Shown here piece after piece: positions 33,244 through 40,512 of a stretch of DNA of 64,000 bases. The notes below the pieces were generated by a model. It did not search any database. It was not told the DNA's origin and saw only the letters and a program-made list of their open reading frames with translations. The stretch comes from Actinomadura sp. WMMA1423 (GTDB lineage Bacteria; Actinomycetota; Actinomycetes; Streptosporangiales; Streptosporangiaceae). The stretch is from positions 2,108,001 through 2,172,000 of the forward strand of contig NZ_CP041244.1 in assembly GCF_006547145.1 (NCBI RefSeq). The letters are read 5' to 3'. The translations under genes were made by a program, and so were the position numbers. Every line of letters starts with the position of its first letter. The first letter of the stretch is position 1.

Positions 33244-34650
33244 ATGCGCTCGGGAACACACAGCCCACCGGCGGCGCAGCCCGGAAGGAGCGGGATCATC
33301 GACAGCGGCCCCGAAGCGACCCCCGGTGGCGGGGCTCCCGCGGAGAAGCTGGCCCGCCCGCTGCCCGAGGCGGTGCGGCAGGGCGTGGTGGAGGCCGCCG
33401 CCGAGCTGATCGGGGCGCTGCCGGCCGACGAGGTCCCCGCGCCGCTGCGCCGGTTCGCGCGGTTCGAGCGGCGCAAGCGCGCCAAGCTCGCGGGCCAGCA
33501 CATCGCGGCGGCCCTGGAGAAGGACGAGGAGTTCCGGCGGCGGGTCGCCGTGCCGCTGCGGGAGGCGCAGGCCGACCTGGTGGAGGCGGTCGAGGGCGGG
33601 GACGTGCCGCCCGCGGCCGACCCGGTGCGCATCGCGGTGCTGGCCTACCTGCTGCGCCCCGCGGGGTGGACCGGGCTCGTCGAATCGGCGCGCGAGGAGC
33701 TGGCGCGCTCGGCGACCGCGTCCGAGGAGGAGCAGGCCGAGCGCCGCATCGACGCGCTGCGGGCCGAGCTGGCCGCGACCCGCGAGGCCCGCGGCGCCGA
33801 GCTGGCCAAGCTGCGCGCCGAGCTGCGCGACGCCAAGGCCGAGGTCGCGGAGCTGCGCCGCAAGCTGCACGACGCGCGCACCCGGTACCGGGCCGCGGAG
33901 GAGCGCGCCCACACGGTCGCCGCCGACGCCGACCGCGAGCTCGCCGCGGCCCGCGAGTCGACCGCCGCCGCCGACAAGGAGCTGCGCAGGCTGCGCGCCC
34001 GCGCCGCGCGGGCCGAGGAGGCGGCCGAGGCCGCCAGGCGTGCCGCGCGCGAGGGCCGCAACGTCGACGACGTCCGGCTGCGGATGCTGCTCGACACCCT
34101 TGTGGACGCCGCGCAGGGCGTCCGCCGGGAGCTGGCCCTGCCCTCCACCATCGGCCGTCCCGCCGACGCGGTCGGCGGGCTGGAGCCCGACCGGCTCGCG
34201 CACCGCGCGCTGCCCGGCCGGGCCCTGTCCGACAGCGACCCGCAGCTGCTGGACCGGTTGCTGACGCTTCCGCAGGTGCACCTGGTGGTGGACGGCTACA
34301 ACGTCACCAAGACGGGGTACGGGGAGCTGCCGCTCGCCGACCAGCGCAGCCGGCTGCTGTCGGGGCTAGGCGGGCTTGCCGCGCAGACGCGCGCCGAGGT
34401 GACGTGCGTGTTCGACGGCGCGGAGCTGGAGGCCCCGGTCGCCATCGCGGCGCCGCGCGGCGTGCGGGTGCTGTTCAGCCATCCGGGGCAGACGGCGGAC
34501 GAGCTGATCGGCGAGCTCGTTCGCGCCGAGCCGCCGGGACGGTCGGTGGTCGTGGTGTCCGCCGACCGGGAGGTCGCCGACGCCGCCCGGCGCGCCGGCG
34601 CGCGCCCCTGCCCGTCCTCCCTGCTGCTGCGGAGGCTGGGCCGCTCCTAG
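33244..34650 (+). CDS. NYN-domain (YacP-like) RNA-binding protein
   Basis: 468 aa from ATG 33244. The first half includes a long coiled coil (about residues 155-270, EEEQAERRIDALRAELAATR onward). The C-terminal 150 residues are a NYN/PIN-like nuclease domain: LVVDGYNVTK with the first Asp, CVFDGAEL, and VVVSADREVADAARRAGA. Such domains cut or bind RNA. The start is uncertain: ATG 33244 has no ribosome site, whereas GGAAGGAG at 33283-33290 precedes in-frame ATC codons at 33295 and 33298 with good spacing. Divergent from the exonuclease fusion gene. Confidence 0.85.
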   Translation: MRSGTHSPPAAQPGRSGIIDSGPEATPGGGAPAEKLARPLPEAVRQGVVEAAAELIGALPADEVPAPLRRFARFERRKRAKLAGQHIAAALEKDEEFRRRVAVPLREAQADLVEAVEGGDVPPAADPVRIAVLAYLLRPAGWTGLVESAREELARSATASEEEQAERRIDALRAELAATREARGAELAKLRAELRDAKAEVAELRRKLHDARTRYRAAEERAHTVAADADRELAAARESTAAADKELRRLRARAARAEEAAEAARRAAREGRNVDDVRLRMLLDTLVDAAQGVRRELALPSTIGRPADAVGGLEPDRLAHRALPGRALSDSDPQLLDRLLTLPQVHLVVDGYNVTKTGYGELPLADQRSRLLSGLGGLAAQTRAEVTCVFDGAELEAPVAIAAPRGVRVLFSHPGQTADELIGELVRAEPPGRSVVVVSADREVADAARRAGARPCPSSLLLRRLGRS

Positions 34651-34680
34651 CGCCGGGCGTGTCGTGGCGGCGGTTCCCCC

Positions 34681-34709
34681 ATAAGGCGACCATAAGGCTC
34701 TCATAAGGC
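34681..34709 (+). repeat. Three ATAAGGC direct repeats, 11-base period
   Basis: ATAAGGC starts at 34681, 34692 and 34703, exactly one helical turn apart, about 115-140 bases upstream of the predicted transcription start of the NlpC/P60 gene. This looks like a binding site for a regulator using direct repeats on one DNA face. Confidence 0.6.
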
Positions 34710-34722
34710 AAGGCTCGCCGTA

Positions 34723-34740
34723 CGTGATCATGACGTCACG
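34723..34740 (+). promoter_or_regulatory. Inverted repeat CGTGA-N8-TCACG
   Basis: Perfect 5-base arms at 34723-34727 and 34736-34740, with TGACGTCA inside. Arms resemble half sites of CRP-family regulators, though the spacing of 8 rather than 6 differs from the usual actinobacterial CRP site. Confidence 0.4.
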
Positions 34741-34787
34741 CAAAGTGGACATTCTTCATAGATGTCAATCAAAGAGTGATGAATCGG

Positions 34788-34816
34788 TTGTGACGGCTGT
34801 TGCCCCTCGCTAATGT
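34788..34816 (+). promoter_or_regulatory. Promoter of the NlpC/P60 gene
   Basis: TTGTGA (34788-34793) and TAATGT (34811-34816) with a 17-base spacer. A start near 34823 gives a leader of about 33 bases with GAGAGGGG before the GTG start codon. Confidence 0.6.
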
Positions 34817-34855
34817 CGTCCGCTGACGTCGTGGACGAGAGGGGCGAAACCGACC

Positions 34856-35914
34856 GTGGCCAAAGATCTCATCGGGGCACCGGCGCAGCGGCCTGGCCGC
34901 AGGGCAGGCTCTGCGGGCCGAGGCGTCTCCCGGCGCCTGGCGGCCGTCGCCGGCCTGACCGTGACGGTCTCCCTGACCTGCTCCCCGGTGGTGGCGCACG
35001 CCGAGCCCAAACCGACCCGGGCGCAGGCTCAGAAGACGCTCGACAAGCTCAACGAGAAGATGGACCAGAAGGTCGAGCAGTTCAACCAGAACCGCGAGAA
35101 GCTCAAGGTCGCCAAGAAGAAGTTCGACGCCGCGACCAGGGCGAGCAAGCAGGAGCAGGCCAGCTTCGAGGAGCAGCGGTCCAAGATCGCCCAGATGGCG
35201 GCGACCGCCTACAAGAACGGTGACTCGACCGACGTCACCGGCTTCGTCGGCAGCAACGACCCGCAGTCGATCCTCGACCAGGCGGCCGTCTTCTCGCACC
35301 TGTCACAGGAGCGCAGCTCCCAGCTCACCCAGTTCCTCGCGACGGCCCAGCGGCTCCGCCGCGAGCAGTCCCAGGCGAAGACCGCCTACGACGAGGTGAA
35401 GTCGAAGCAGAACGAGCTGAAGAAGCAGAAGCAGGAGCTGGACAAGCAGGTCCAGAAGCAGAAGTCGCTCGTGCGGCGGCTCGGCGGGGGCACGAACTCC
35501 GGCGGCGGCGGCGGCAACGGGCGCGGCGGCACCGGCGGCACCTACAACGGCCCGGCCAGCGGGTCGGCCCGCAAGGCGCTCGACTTCGCCTACGCCCAGC
35601 TCGGCAAGCCGTACTCCTACGGCGCCACGGGCCCGGGCACCTACGACTGCTCCGGCCTGACCATGAAGTCCTGGGGCGCCGCGGGCGTGGGCATCACCCG
35701 CACCACCAACACCCAGTACGCCGCGACGAAGCGGGTGGACAAGAGCAACCTGCAGCCGGGCGACCTGGTGTTCTTCAGCAACCTCGGCCACGTCGGCATG
35801 TACGTGGGCGGCGGCAAGATGATCCACGCTCCGAGCACCGGCGACGTCGTCAAGATCAGCGACATCACCTCCGGCTACTACCTGAGCAACTACTACGGCG
35901 CCGGGCGCCCCTGA
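34856..35914 (+). CDS. Secreted NlpC/P60 peptidoglycan hydrolase with coiled-coil domain
   Basis: 352 aa. Signal peptide (RRLAAVAGLTVTVSLTCSPVVAHAEP), then a long coiled coil (about residues 55-205, rich in Lys/Gln), a Gly-rich linker and a C-terminal NlpC/P60 domain. Catalytic triad: Cys in YDCSGL, His in LGHVGMYVG, and His in MIHAPSTGD. It cleaves stem peptides, probably the D-Glu to diamino acid bond, as in the RipA group. The coiled coil may hold the enzyme inactive until partner binding. GTG at 34856. Rv2190c is the positional equivalent, from memory. An intrinsic terminator follows. Confidence 0.93.
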   Translation: MAKDLIGAPAQRPGRRAGSAGRGVSRRLAAVAGLTVTVSLTCSPVVAHAEPKPTRAQAQKTLDKLNEKMDQKVEQFNQNREKLKVAKKKFDAATRASKQEQASFEEQRSKIAQMAATAYKNGDSTDVTGFVGSNDPQSILDQAAVFSHLSQERSSQLTQFLATAQRLRREQSQAKTAYDEVKSKQNELKKQKQELDKQVQKQKSLVRRLGGGTNSGGGGGNGRGGTGGTYNGPASGSARKALDFAYAQLGKPYSYGATGPGTYDCSGLTMKSWGAAGVGITRTTNTQYAATKRVDKSNLQPGDLVFFSNLGHVGMYVGGGKMIHAPSTGDVVKISDITSGYYLSNYYGAGRP

Positions 35915-35963
35915 CGCGGCGCCCTGACACCCCCGCCGCGCGGGTGTGACAGAGCCCTCACCG

Positions 35964-36003
35964 ACAACGGACCAGGCTTGACCTGGTCCGTTGTTGATTT
36001 TGT
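35964..36003 (+). terminator. Intrinsic terminator after the NlpC/P60 gene
   Basis: ACAACGGACCAGG (35964-35976) pairs perfectly with CCTGGTCCGTTGT (35982-35994), loop CTTGA, followed by TGATTTTGTG. A 13-bp stem with a T-rich tail, the clearest rho-independent terminator in the window. Confidence 0.9.
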
Positions 36004-36420
36004 GGGGGTTTGCCTTCTCTTGGGGCTTTGGTACCTTGTCACCACTCACGGCGCCCTCCAGACGCCGTGGCCCCAGGGCGCCCCCCAGGCGCCCCGGTCC
36101 CACGCGGCGCATCCAGCACCCGCGTGACGGCGGCGCGATCCACGCGTCGCTCCCCCAGGACGGCGCGCCCCACGTGCCGTCCCGCGGCGCCCGAAGGCGC
36201 CGCACGGTCTCGACGCAGACCGGGCCGACCCCGCCCACCGTGCGCACGCCCGCAGCGTGCATGGCGCTGAGAGCGCTGCCGCGGTGAACCGCGCGGGGCA
36301 GGCCCCGGACGGCCCCCGGAGACGGGCCGCCGTCCGCGCACAACATCAGGCGCCGCTCGTTCGCACGCGGGAGACAGGTCCCGCGCCGGGCCCCATATCG
36401 CCCCCAGGATCGCAGCGGCA
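36004..36420. other. Gene-free stretch upstream of the riboswitches
   Basis: About 400 bases between the terminator and the first riboswitch. Open frames on both strands are Gly/Pro/Arg-rich and have no ribosome site, so no gene is called. It must hold the promoter for the riboswitch transcript; CATATC near 36391 and CCATAT near 36454 are weak -10 candidates, neither convincing. Confidence 0.5.
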
Positions 36421-36606
36421 GCGCCGAATCCGCCCGAACGCGGAACCGGGGACCCATATCCGCCGGAGTCCGGAGAGTCTTCTCCGGACGGGCATTCCGG
36501 CACCGGGGTGAATCGGCGCGTCTCTCCCGAAGTTCCGGTGAGAGCCGCCGTAGGGCCACTTCCACGCCCGAACCCGTCAGCTAACCCGGTAGGCGTCTGG
36601 AAGAGA
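36421..36606 (+). ncRNA. c-di-AMP riboswitch (ydaO/yuaA type), copy 1
   Basis: The conserved blocks of the ydaO family appear in order: GCCGAATCCG, GGAACCGGGGACCCA, GGGGTGAATCGGC, GTAGGGC and CCCGAACCCGTCAGCTAACC followed by CGGTAGGCG. Between the second and third blocks is an extra hairpin, GTCCGGAGA and TCTCCGGAC around GTCT, absent from copy 2. A GAAGGAG follows at 36605-36611 but no usable start codon is spaced for it. Instead a 12-bp hairpin (36632-36660) follows. The aptamer binds cyclic di-AMP and in actinobacteria usually lowers expression of wall-hydrolase genes. Confidence 0.88.
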
Positions 36607-36631
36607 AGGAGTGAATCCCGCAGCGGTACCT

Positions 36632-36660
36632 GGGGCGTGGCCGCCACCCGGCCACGCCCC
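36632..36660 (+). terminator. Hairpin after riboswitch copy 1
   Basis: GGGGCGTGGCCG (36632-36643) pairs perfectly with CGGCCACGCCCC (36649-36660), loop CCACC. Its place 26 bases after the aptamer fits a terminator-type expression platform, although no U tract follows. Confidence 0.55.
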
Positions 36661-36739
36661 GGACCCCCTGTGCTCCGCGGGCGCCCCCGCCCGCCGAGCT
36701 CCCCCATCCGAACCGGCGTGCCCGCCCCCGGGCACGTCA

Positions 36740-36899
36740 CCGCCGAGTCCGCGCACCGCCGTGCCCCGCACGGTCGGCCGACGCGGAGCCGGGGACCCAC
36801 TGTGTCCTTTTCGGGGTGAATCGGCCTGCCTCCGCGCGGCCGTAGGGCGGCTTCCACGCCCGAACCCGTCAGCTAACCCGGTAGGCGGCATGGAAGGAG
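36740..36899 (+). ncRNA. c-di-AMP riboswitch (ydaO/yuaA type), copy 2
   Basis: The same blocks recur: GCCGAGTCCG, GGAGCCGGGGACCCA, GGGGTGAATCGGC, GTAGGGC and the 37-base core from CTTCCACGCC to GGTAGGCG (36851-36887), identical to 36559-36595 in copy 1. The loop between blocks two and three is short here. The aptamer ends only 4 bases before GGAAGGAG (36892-36899), the ribosome site of the CHAP gene, whose GTG is 7 bases further. Ligand binding could therefore act on translation as well as transcription. Confidence 0.9.
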
Positions 36900-36906
36900 A
36901 ACCCCC

Positions 36907-37737
36907 GTGCCCCGTGCACACCGCAAGAAATCCCATGGCAAGCACCGCAGGCCGCGCTCCCTGGCCGTCACGTGGCGGACCACCGGCGGCGTCGTCGTCG
37001 GCGCCGCCGTGCTCGGCACCGCGGCCGCGACCGCGCAGGCGTCGGTCCTGCCCTTCGGTCCCGCCCCGGTGAGGTCCGCCGCCGCGGCCGACCTCGCCCC
37101 CGGCCTGACGGCGCCCGGCGCACCGTCCAGCCGCCCGTCCGGGCACAAGCCCGCGAGCGCCGCCCCGAAGGCCCCGAAGAGGGAGCGGTCCGCGCGGCCG
37201 TCGCCCAGGGCCACCGGTGAGCCGTCCGGCGAGGCGGCCGCGAAGTCGCGGCCCACCGCCGCGCAGGCCATCAGGCTCGCCCGCTCGCAGGTGGGGATCG
37301 AGGAGGACGGCGCCGGCGAGACCAAGTTCCAGGAGTGGTACATGTCCACGTCCCGCGCGCGGGAGACGCTCGCGCGCGACGGCGGCTCCCTCGACGGCTA
37401 CAGCGACGCGAACTGGTGCGACATGTTCGTCTCCTGGGTCGGCGAGCAGATCGGCTTCGGCGACCAGATCGGCAGCGACGCCTGGACGATCGCGCACGCC
37501 CGCTGGTTCGCCGAGCACGGACGCTGGGGCACCGAGCCGAGGCCCGGCGCGATCGTCTTCTACGCGTGGGACGGCGGCAAGTCCTTCGACGACATCCAGC
37601 ACGTCGGCATGGTCGTCGAGGAGATCGACGACGGCACGATCGAGGCCGTCGAGGGCAACACCGACAACGCCGTCCGCGTAAAGGAACGTTCCAAAGACAG
37701 TGTCGTCGGCTACGGCTACCCGGACTACCGGTCGTGA
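36907..37737 (+). CDS. Secreted CHAP-domain peptidoglycan hydrolase under riboswitch control
   Basis: 276 aa. A basic start and hydrophobic segment (GGVVVGAAVLGTAAATAQA) form a signal peptide, followed by a Pro/Ala/Lys linker and a CHAP domain from about residue 115. Catalytic Cys lies in ANWCDMFVSWVG, His in QHVGMVVEEI, and the following acid/Asn in VEGNTDN. CHAP enzymes cut peptide or amide bonds in peptidoglycan. GTG at 36907 follows GGAAGGAG by 7 bases. Directly downstream of two c-di-AMP riboswitches, matching the known role of that signal in wall homeostasis. Confidence 0.9.
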   Translation: MPRAHRKKSHGKHRRPRSLAVTWRTTGGVVVGAAVLGTAAATAQASVLPFGPAPVRSAAAADLAPGLTAPGAPSSRPSGHKPASAAPKAPKRERSARPSPRATGEPSGEAAAKSRPTAAQAIRLARSQVGIEEDGAGETKFQEWYMSTSRARETLARDGGSLDGYSDANWCDMFVSWVGEQIGFGDQIGSDAWTIAHARWFAEHGRWGTEPRPGAIVFYAWDGGKSFDDIQHVGMVVEEIDDGTIEAVEGNTDNAVRVKERSKDSVVGYGYPDYRS

Positions 37738-37776
37738 TGCCGTCTCCCTCGCCGCTCCCTGCATAGGATCGCGCCC

Positions 37777-39045
37777 ATGGAGGAAGGCCCCGGGCAGGAC
37801 GCCCCCGTGACGCGGCGCAAGGTCCTCGCCCTGGGCGCGGGCGGGGCCGCCGTCCTGCTCGCCGGGGGCGCGGGCCTGGCCGGCTCGCGCTCCGGCGGCG
37901 GGACGGCCGGCGCGGGCGCGCCCGGCGGGCCCACCGCCCGCGTCGCCGGGACGTTCAGCCCGGAGTCGGCAGCCGCCGTCCTCGCCAACCGCGCCCGCGC
38001 CGTCCGCGACGGCGACCGCACGGCGTTCCTCGCCACCGTGGGCGACGCGCCCGCCGCCTTCCAGGACGCCCACACCCTCATGTTCGACAACCTGCGGAAG
38101 CTTCCCCTGGAGGGCTGGAGGGAGCGCGTCGCCGGCACCGAGGCCATGGACGGCGGCAGCGCCGTCGTCCGGGTCGAGGTGCGCTACAGGCTGCGCGGCT
38201 TCGACAGGAGCGACGTGGCCCGCACCCGCTACCTCACGCTGGCCCCGCGGGGCGGGACGTGGACGATCGTCGGCGACGGGACCGCCCGCGGCCTCACCGA
38301 CGACGCCGACATCTGGGACAGCGGCCCCCTGACGGTGGTCAGGGGCCGCGCCGGGCTCGTCATCGGCGACGGAACCGGCCTCGCCCGCATCGCCGAGCGG
38401 CTGGACGCGGCCGTCCCGGTCGTCACCTCCGTGGTCGGCAAGGGGTGGGCGCAGCGGGTCGTCGCGCTCGTCCCCGCCGACGCCTCCCTCGCCTCCGCGC
38501 TCGCCGGCCCCGGGCAGAGCCTCGGCCAGATCGCCGCGCTCGCCACCATCGCCCCCGGGGACGGCCGCGGCGAGGACCGCGTCATCATCTCCCCCGGCAC
38601 CTTCGGGCGCCTCAACGAGCTCGGCCGCAACGTGGTCCTCACGCACGAGCTGACCCACGTCGCCACCGGCGGCGCCCGCGACCGGCGCACCCCGCTGTGG
38701 CTGATCGAGGGCTTCGCGGACTACGTCGGCTACCGGCGCGTCAAGATCAGCACGCGGTCGGCGGCGGGCGAGCTGCGCCGCGAGGTCTCCGCCGGGCGGG
38801 CGCCGTCCGCGCTCCCCGCCGCCGCCGCGTTCGCCGGCGGCTCCCCCCGCCTCTCCCAGTCCTACCAGGAGGCCTGGCTCGCCTGCCGGATGGTCGCCGA
38901 CCGGTACGGTGAGGCGGCGCTCGTCCGGCTCTACCGGGCCGCCGGGCGCGCCCCGGAGGCCGCGGCGCTGCGCGACGTGCTGGGCCTCACGCGGGAACGC
39001 TTCACCGCACTTTGGCGCGACTACGTGAAAGAGGAGCTCGCATGA
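37777..39045 (+). CDS. Secreted zinc metalloprotease (HEXXH, gluzincin type)
   Basis: 422 aa. A twin-arginine-like signal (TRRKVLALGAGGAAVLLAGGAGLAG) suggests Tat export. Residues 60-180 resemble a small NTF2-like domain. The protease domain has HELTH in VVLTHELTHVATGG and the third ligand Glu in LIEGFADYVGY, 20-odd residues later, then a helical C-terminus. ATG at 37777 lies 7 bases below TAGGAT, so probably leaderless. Its stop overlaps the next gene by 4 bases, pairing a secreted with a membrane protease. Substrate unknown. Confidence 0.87.
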   Translation: MEEGPGQDAPVTRRKVLALGAGGAAVLLAGGAGLAGSRSGGGTAGAGAPGGPTARVAGTFSPESAAAVLANRARAVRDGDRTAFLATVGDAPAAFQDAHTLMFDNLRKLPLEGWRERVAGTEAMDGGSAVVRVEVRYRLRGFDRSDVARTRYLTLAPRGGTWTIVGDGTARGLTDDADIWDSGPLTVVRGRAGLVIGDGTGLARIAERLDAAVPVVTSVVGKGWAQRVVALVPADASLASALAGPGQSLGQIAALATIAPGDGRGEDRVIISPGTFGRLNELGRNVVLTHELTHVATGGARDRRTPLWLIEGFADYVGYRRVKISTRSAAGELRREVSAGRAPSALPAAAAFAGGSPRLSQSYQEAWLACRMVADRYGEAALVRLYRAAGRAPEAAALRDVLGLTRERFTALWRDYVKEELA

Positions 39046-40505
39046 GCGAGGCGGAGACGGACGAGGGCCGCGCCGAGGACACCGCGGGCGAGGCGCGCGG
39101 CCCCGCCCCGGCCCGCCGGCCCCGGATTGCCGCCGCCGCCACCGCCGCCGTGCTCTTCGCCGGGGTCGCGGCCGTCCTCGCCCAGACCACGCCGTGGACC
39201 CCGCTGCCCGGGCACGTCCCCGGCGGACGTGTGAAAGCCGACCCCGCGCTCGACTTCACCCCCGCCGAGATCGCCCGTTCCAAGGCGTTCGACTCGGCCG
39301 TCAACCCGCCCGCCTACACCGGGCTCGCCGTGGGCCTCGCCCTGGTCCTGCTCCTCGGCTTCACCCCGCTGGGCGCGCGCTTCATCGGCTGGGCCACCGT
39401 CAGAACACGCCGACGGCCGTTCTCTTCGAGGGGGGGCGACCCCCCACACCCCCCGGAGCGCCTCCGGCGCCGACCATTGCGCGTCATCGTCGCGACCTTG
39501 GCCCTCACCACGCTGTTGCGCGTCGCCGGGCTGCCGTTCGACATCTGGGGCGAGTCGGTGCTGCGCCGCTACGGGCTCTCCACCCAGAGCTGGCCCTCGT
39601 GGCTCGTCGACCAGGTGAAGTCCCTCGCGGTCACGTGGGTCATCTACACGATCGCCCTGCTGCTCCTCTACGCCCTCGTACGCCGCTTCCCGCGCTACTG
39701 GTGGACCGGCGCCGCCGCGGGCGGGTTCGTCCTCGTCGTCTTCGTCTCGTTCGTCTACCCGCTCGCCGTCGAACCGGTGTTCAACAGGTTCCACCCGCTG
39801 CCGGCGGGCGAGCTGCGCAGCGACCTGCTGGCGATGGCCCGGCGGGACGGCGTGCCCGTCAAGCAGGTCCTCGTCGCGGACGCCTCCCGCCGGACGACGT
39901 CGCTGAACGCCTACGTGTCCGGGTTCGGCTCCACGCGCCGCATCGTCCTGTACGACACGCTGCTCAAGTCGCCGCCCGCCCAGATCGAGTCGATCGTCGG
40001 GCACGAGCTCGGCCACGCCAAGCGCGACGACGTGCTGTGGGGCACGCTCGTGGGCGCGCTCGGCGTGGCCGGGGCCCTCTGCCTGCTGTACCTGCTGATG
40101 ACGTCCCCCGGCCTCCTGCGGCGCGCCGGGCTCGATCCCGCCGGGGCCGGCCCCGGCGGGGCGGCCCCGGACGCGCGCCGCGGCGGCGGGGCGGCCGACC
40201 CGAGGTCCATCGCGCTCCTCCTCGCACTCGTGACGGCCGGGACGACGCTCGCCGCCCCCGTCCAGAACCTCGTGAGCCGCCGCATCGAGGCCCGCGCCGA
40301 CGTCCACGCGCTGGACCTCGCCCGCGACCCCTCGACGTTCGTGTCGATGCAGCACGCGCTGTCCGTGCGCAACATCTCCGACCTGGACCCCGACGCGGCC
40401 GAGTACCTGCTGTGGCTCACCCACCCCTCGGGCCCCGACCGGATCGCCATGGCCCGCGACTGGGCGCGCCTGCACCGCGTCCGGGTCCCGCCGCCGCTGC
40501 GCTAG
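39042..40505 (+). CDS. M48-family membrane metalloprotease (CAAX protease-like)
   Basis: 487 aa, about six transmembrane helices. The catalytic motif is HELGH in IVGHELGHAKRDD and the third ligand Glu is in RRIEARADVHAL, as in Ste24-type proteases; SLNAYVSGFGSTRRIVLYDTLL is also typical. ATG at 39042 follows GAGGAG and overlaps the upstream stop (ATGA). A cytoplasmic loop between the second and third helices contains TVRTRRRPFSSRGGDPPHP, encoded by a palindrome-rich stretch (39400-39472) that looks inserted. Substrate unknown. Confidence 0.9.
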   Translation: MSEAETDEGRAEDTAGEARGPAPARRPRIAAAATAAVLFAGVAAVLAQTTPWTPLPGHVPGGRVKADPALDFTPAEIARSKAFDSAVNPPAYTGLAVGLALVLLLGFTPLGARFIGWATVRTRRRPFSSRGGDPPHPPERLRRRPLRVIVATLALTTLLRVAGLPFDIWGESVLRRYGLSTQSWPSWLVDQVKSLAVTWVIYTIALLLLYALVRRFPRYWWTGAAAGGFVLVVFVSFVYPLAVEPVFNRFHPLPAGELRSDLLAMARRDGVPVKQVLVADASRRTTSLNAYVSGFGSTRRIVLYDTLLKSPPAQIESIVGHELGHAKRDDVLWGTLVGALGVAGALCLLYLLMTSPGLLRRAGLDPAGAGPGGAAPDARRGGGAADPRSIALLLALVTAGTTLAAPVQNLVSRRIEARADVHALDLARDPSTFVSMQHALSVRNISDLDPDAAEYLLWLTHPSGPDRIAMARDWARLHRVRVPPPLR

Positions 40506-40512
40506 CCGGCGC

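Noticed and set aside
36004-36420. A possible third riboswitch upstream of copy 1
   Set aside because: Some GGGCCCCATAT sequence recalls the aptamer, but the conserved GGGGTGAATC and CAGCTAACCCGGTAGGCG blocks are absent.
35303-36565. Minus-strand 420-codon frame over the NlpC/P60 gene end and intergenic region
   Set aside because: It reads through a strong terminator and antisense to a gene with a full catalytic triad; composition is low-complexity.
36611-37072. GTG-initiated frame just after riboswitch copy 1
   Set aside because: The GTG overlaps the ribosome-site-like GAAGGAG, the frame runs through copy 2 and the start of the CHAP gene, and the peptide is low-complexity.
39042-40505. The palindromic stretch in the M48 gene as an insertion sequence or frameshift
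   Set aside because: It is short, keeps the frame, and has no transposase or target duplication; reported instead as an in-frame element.
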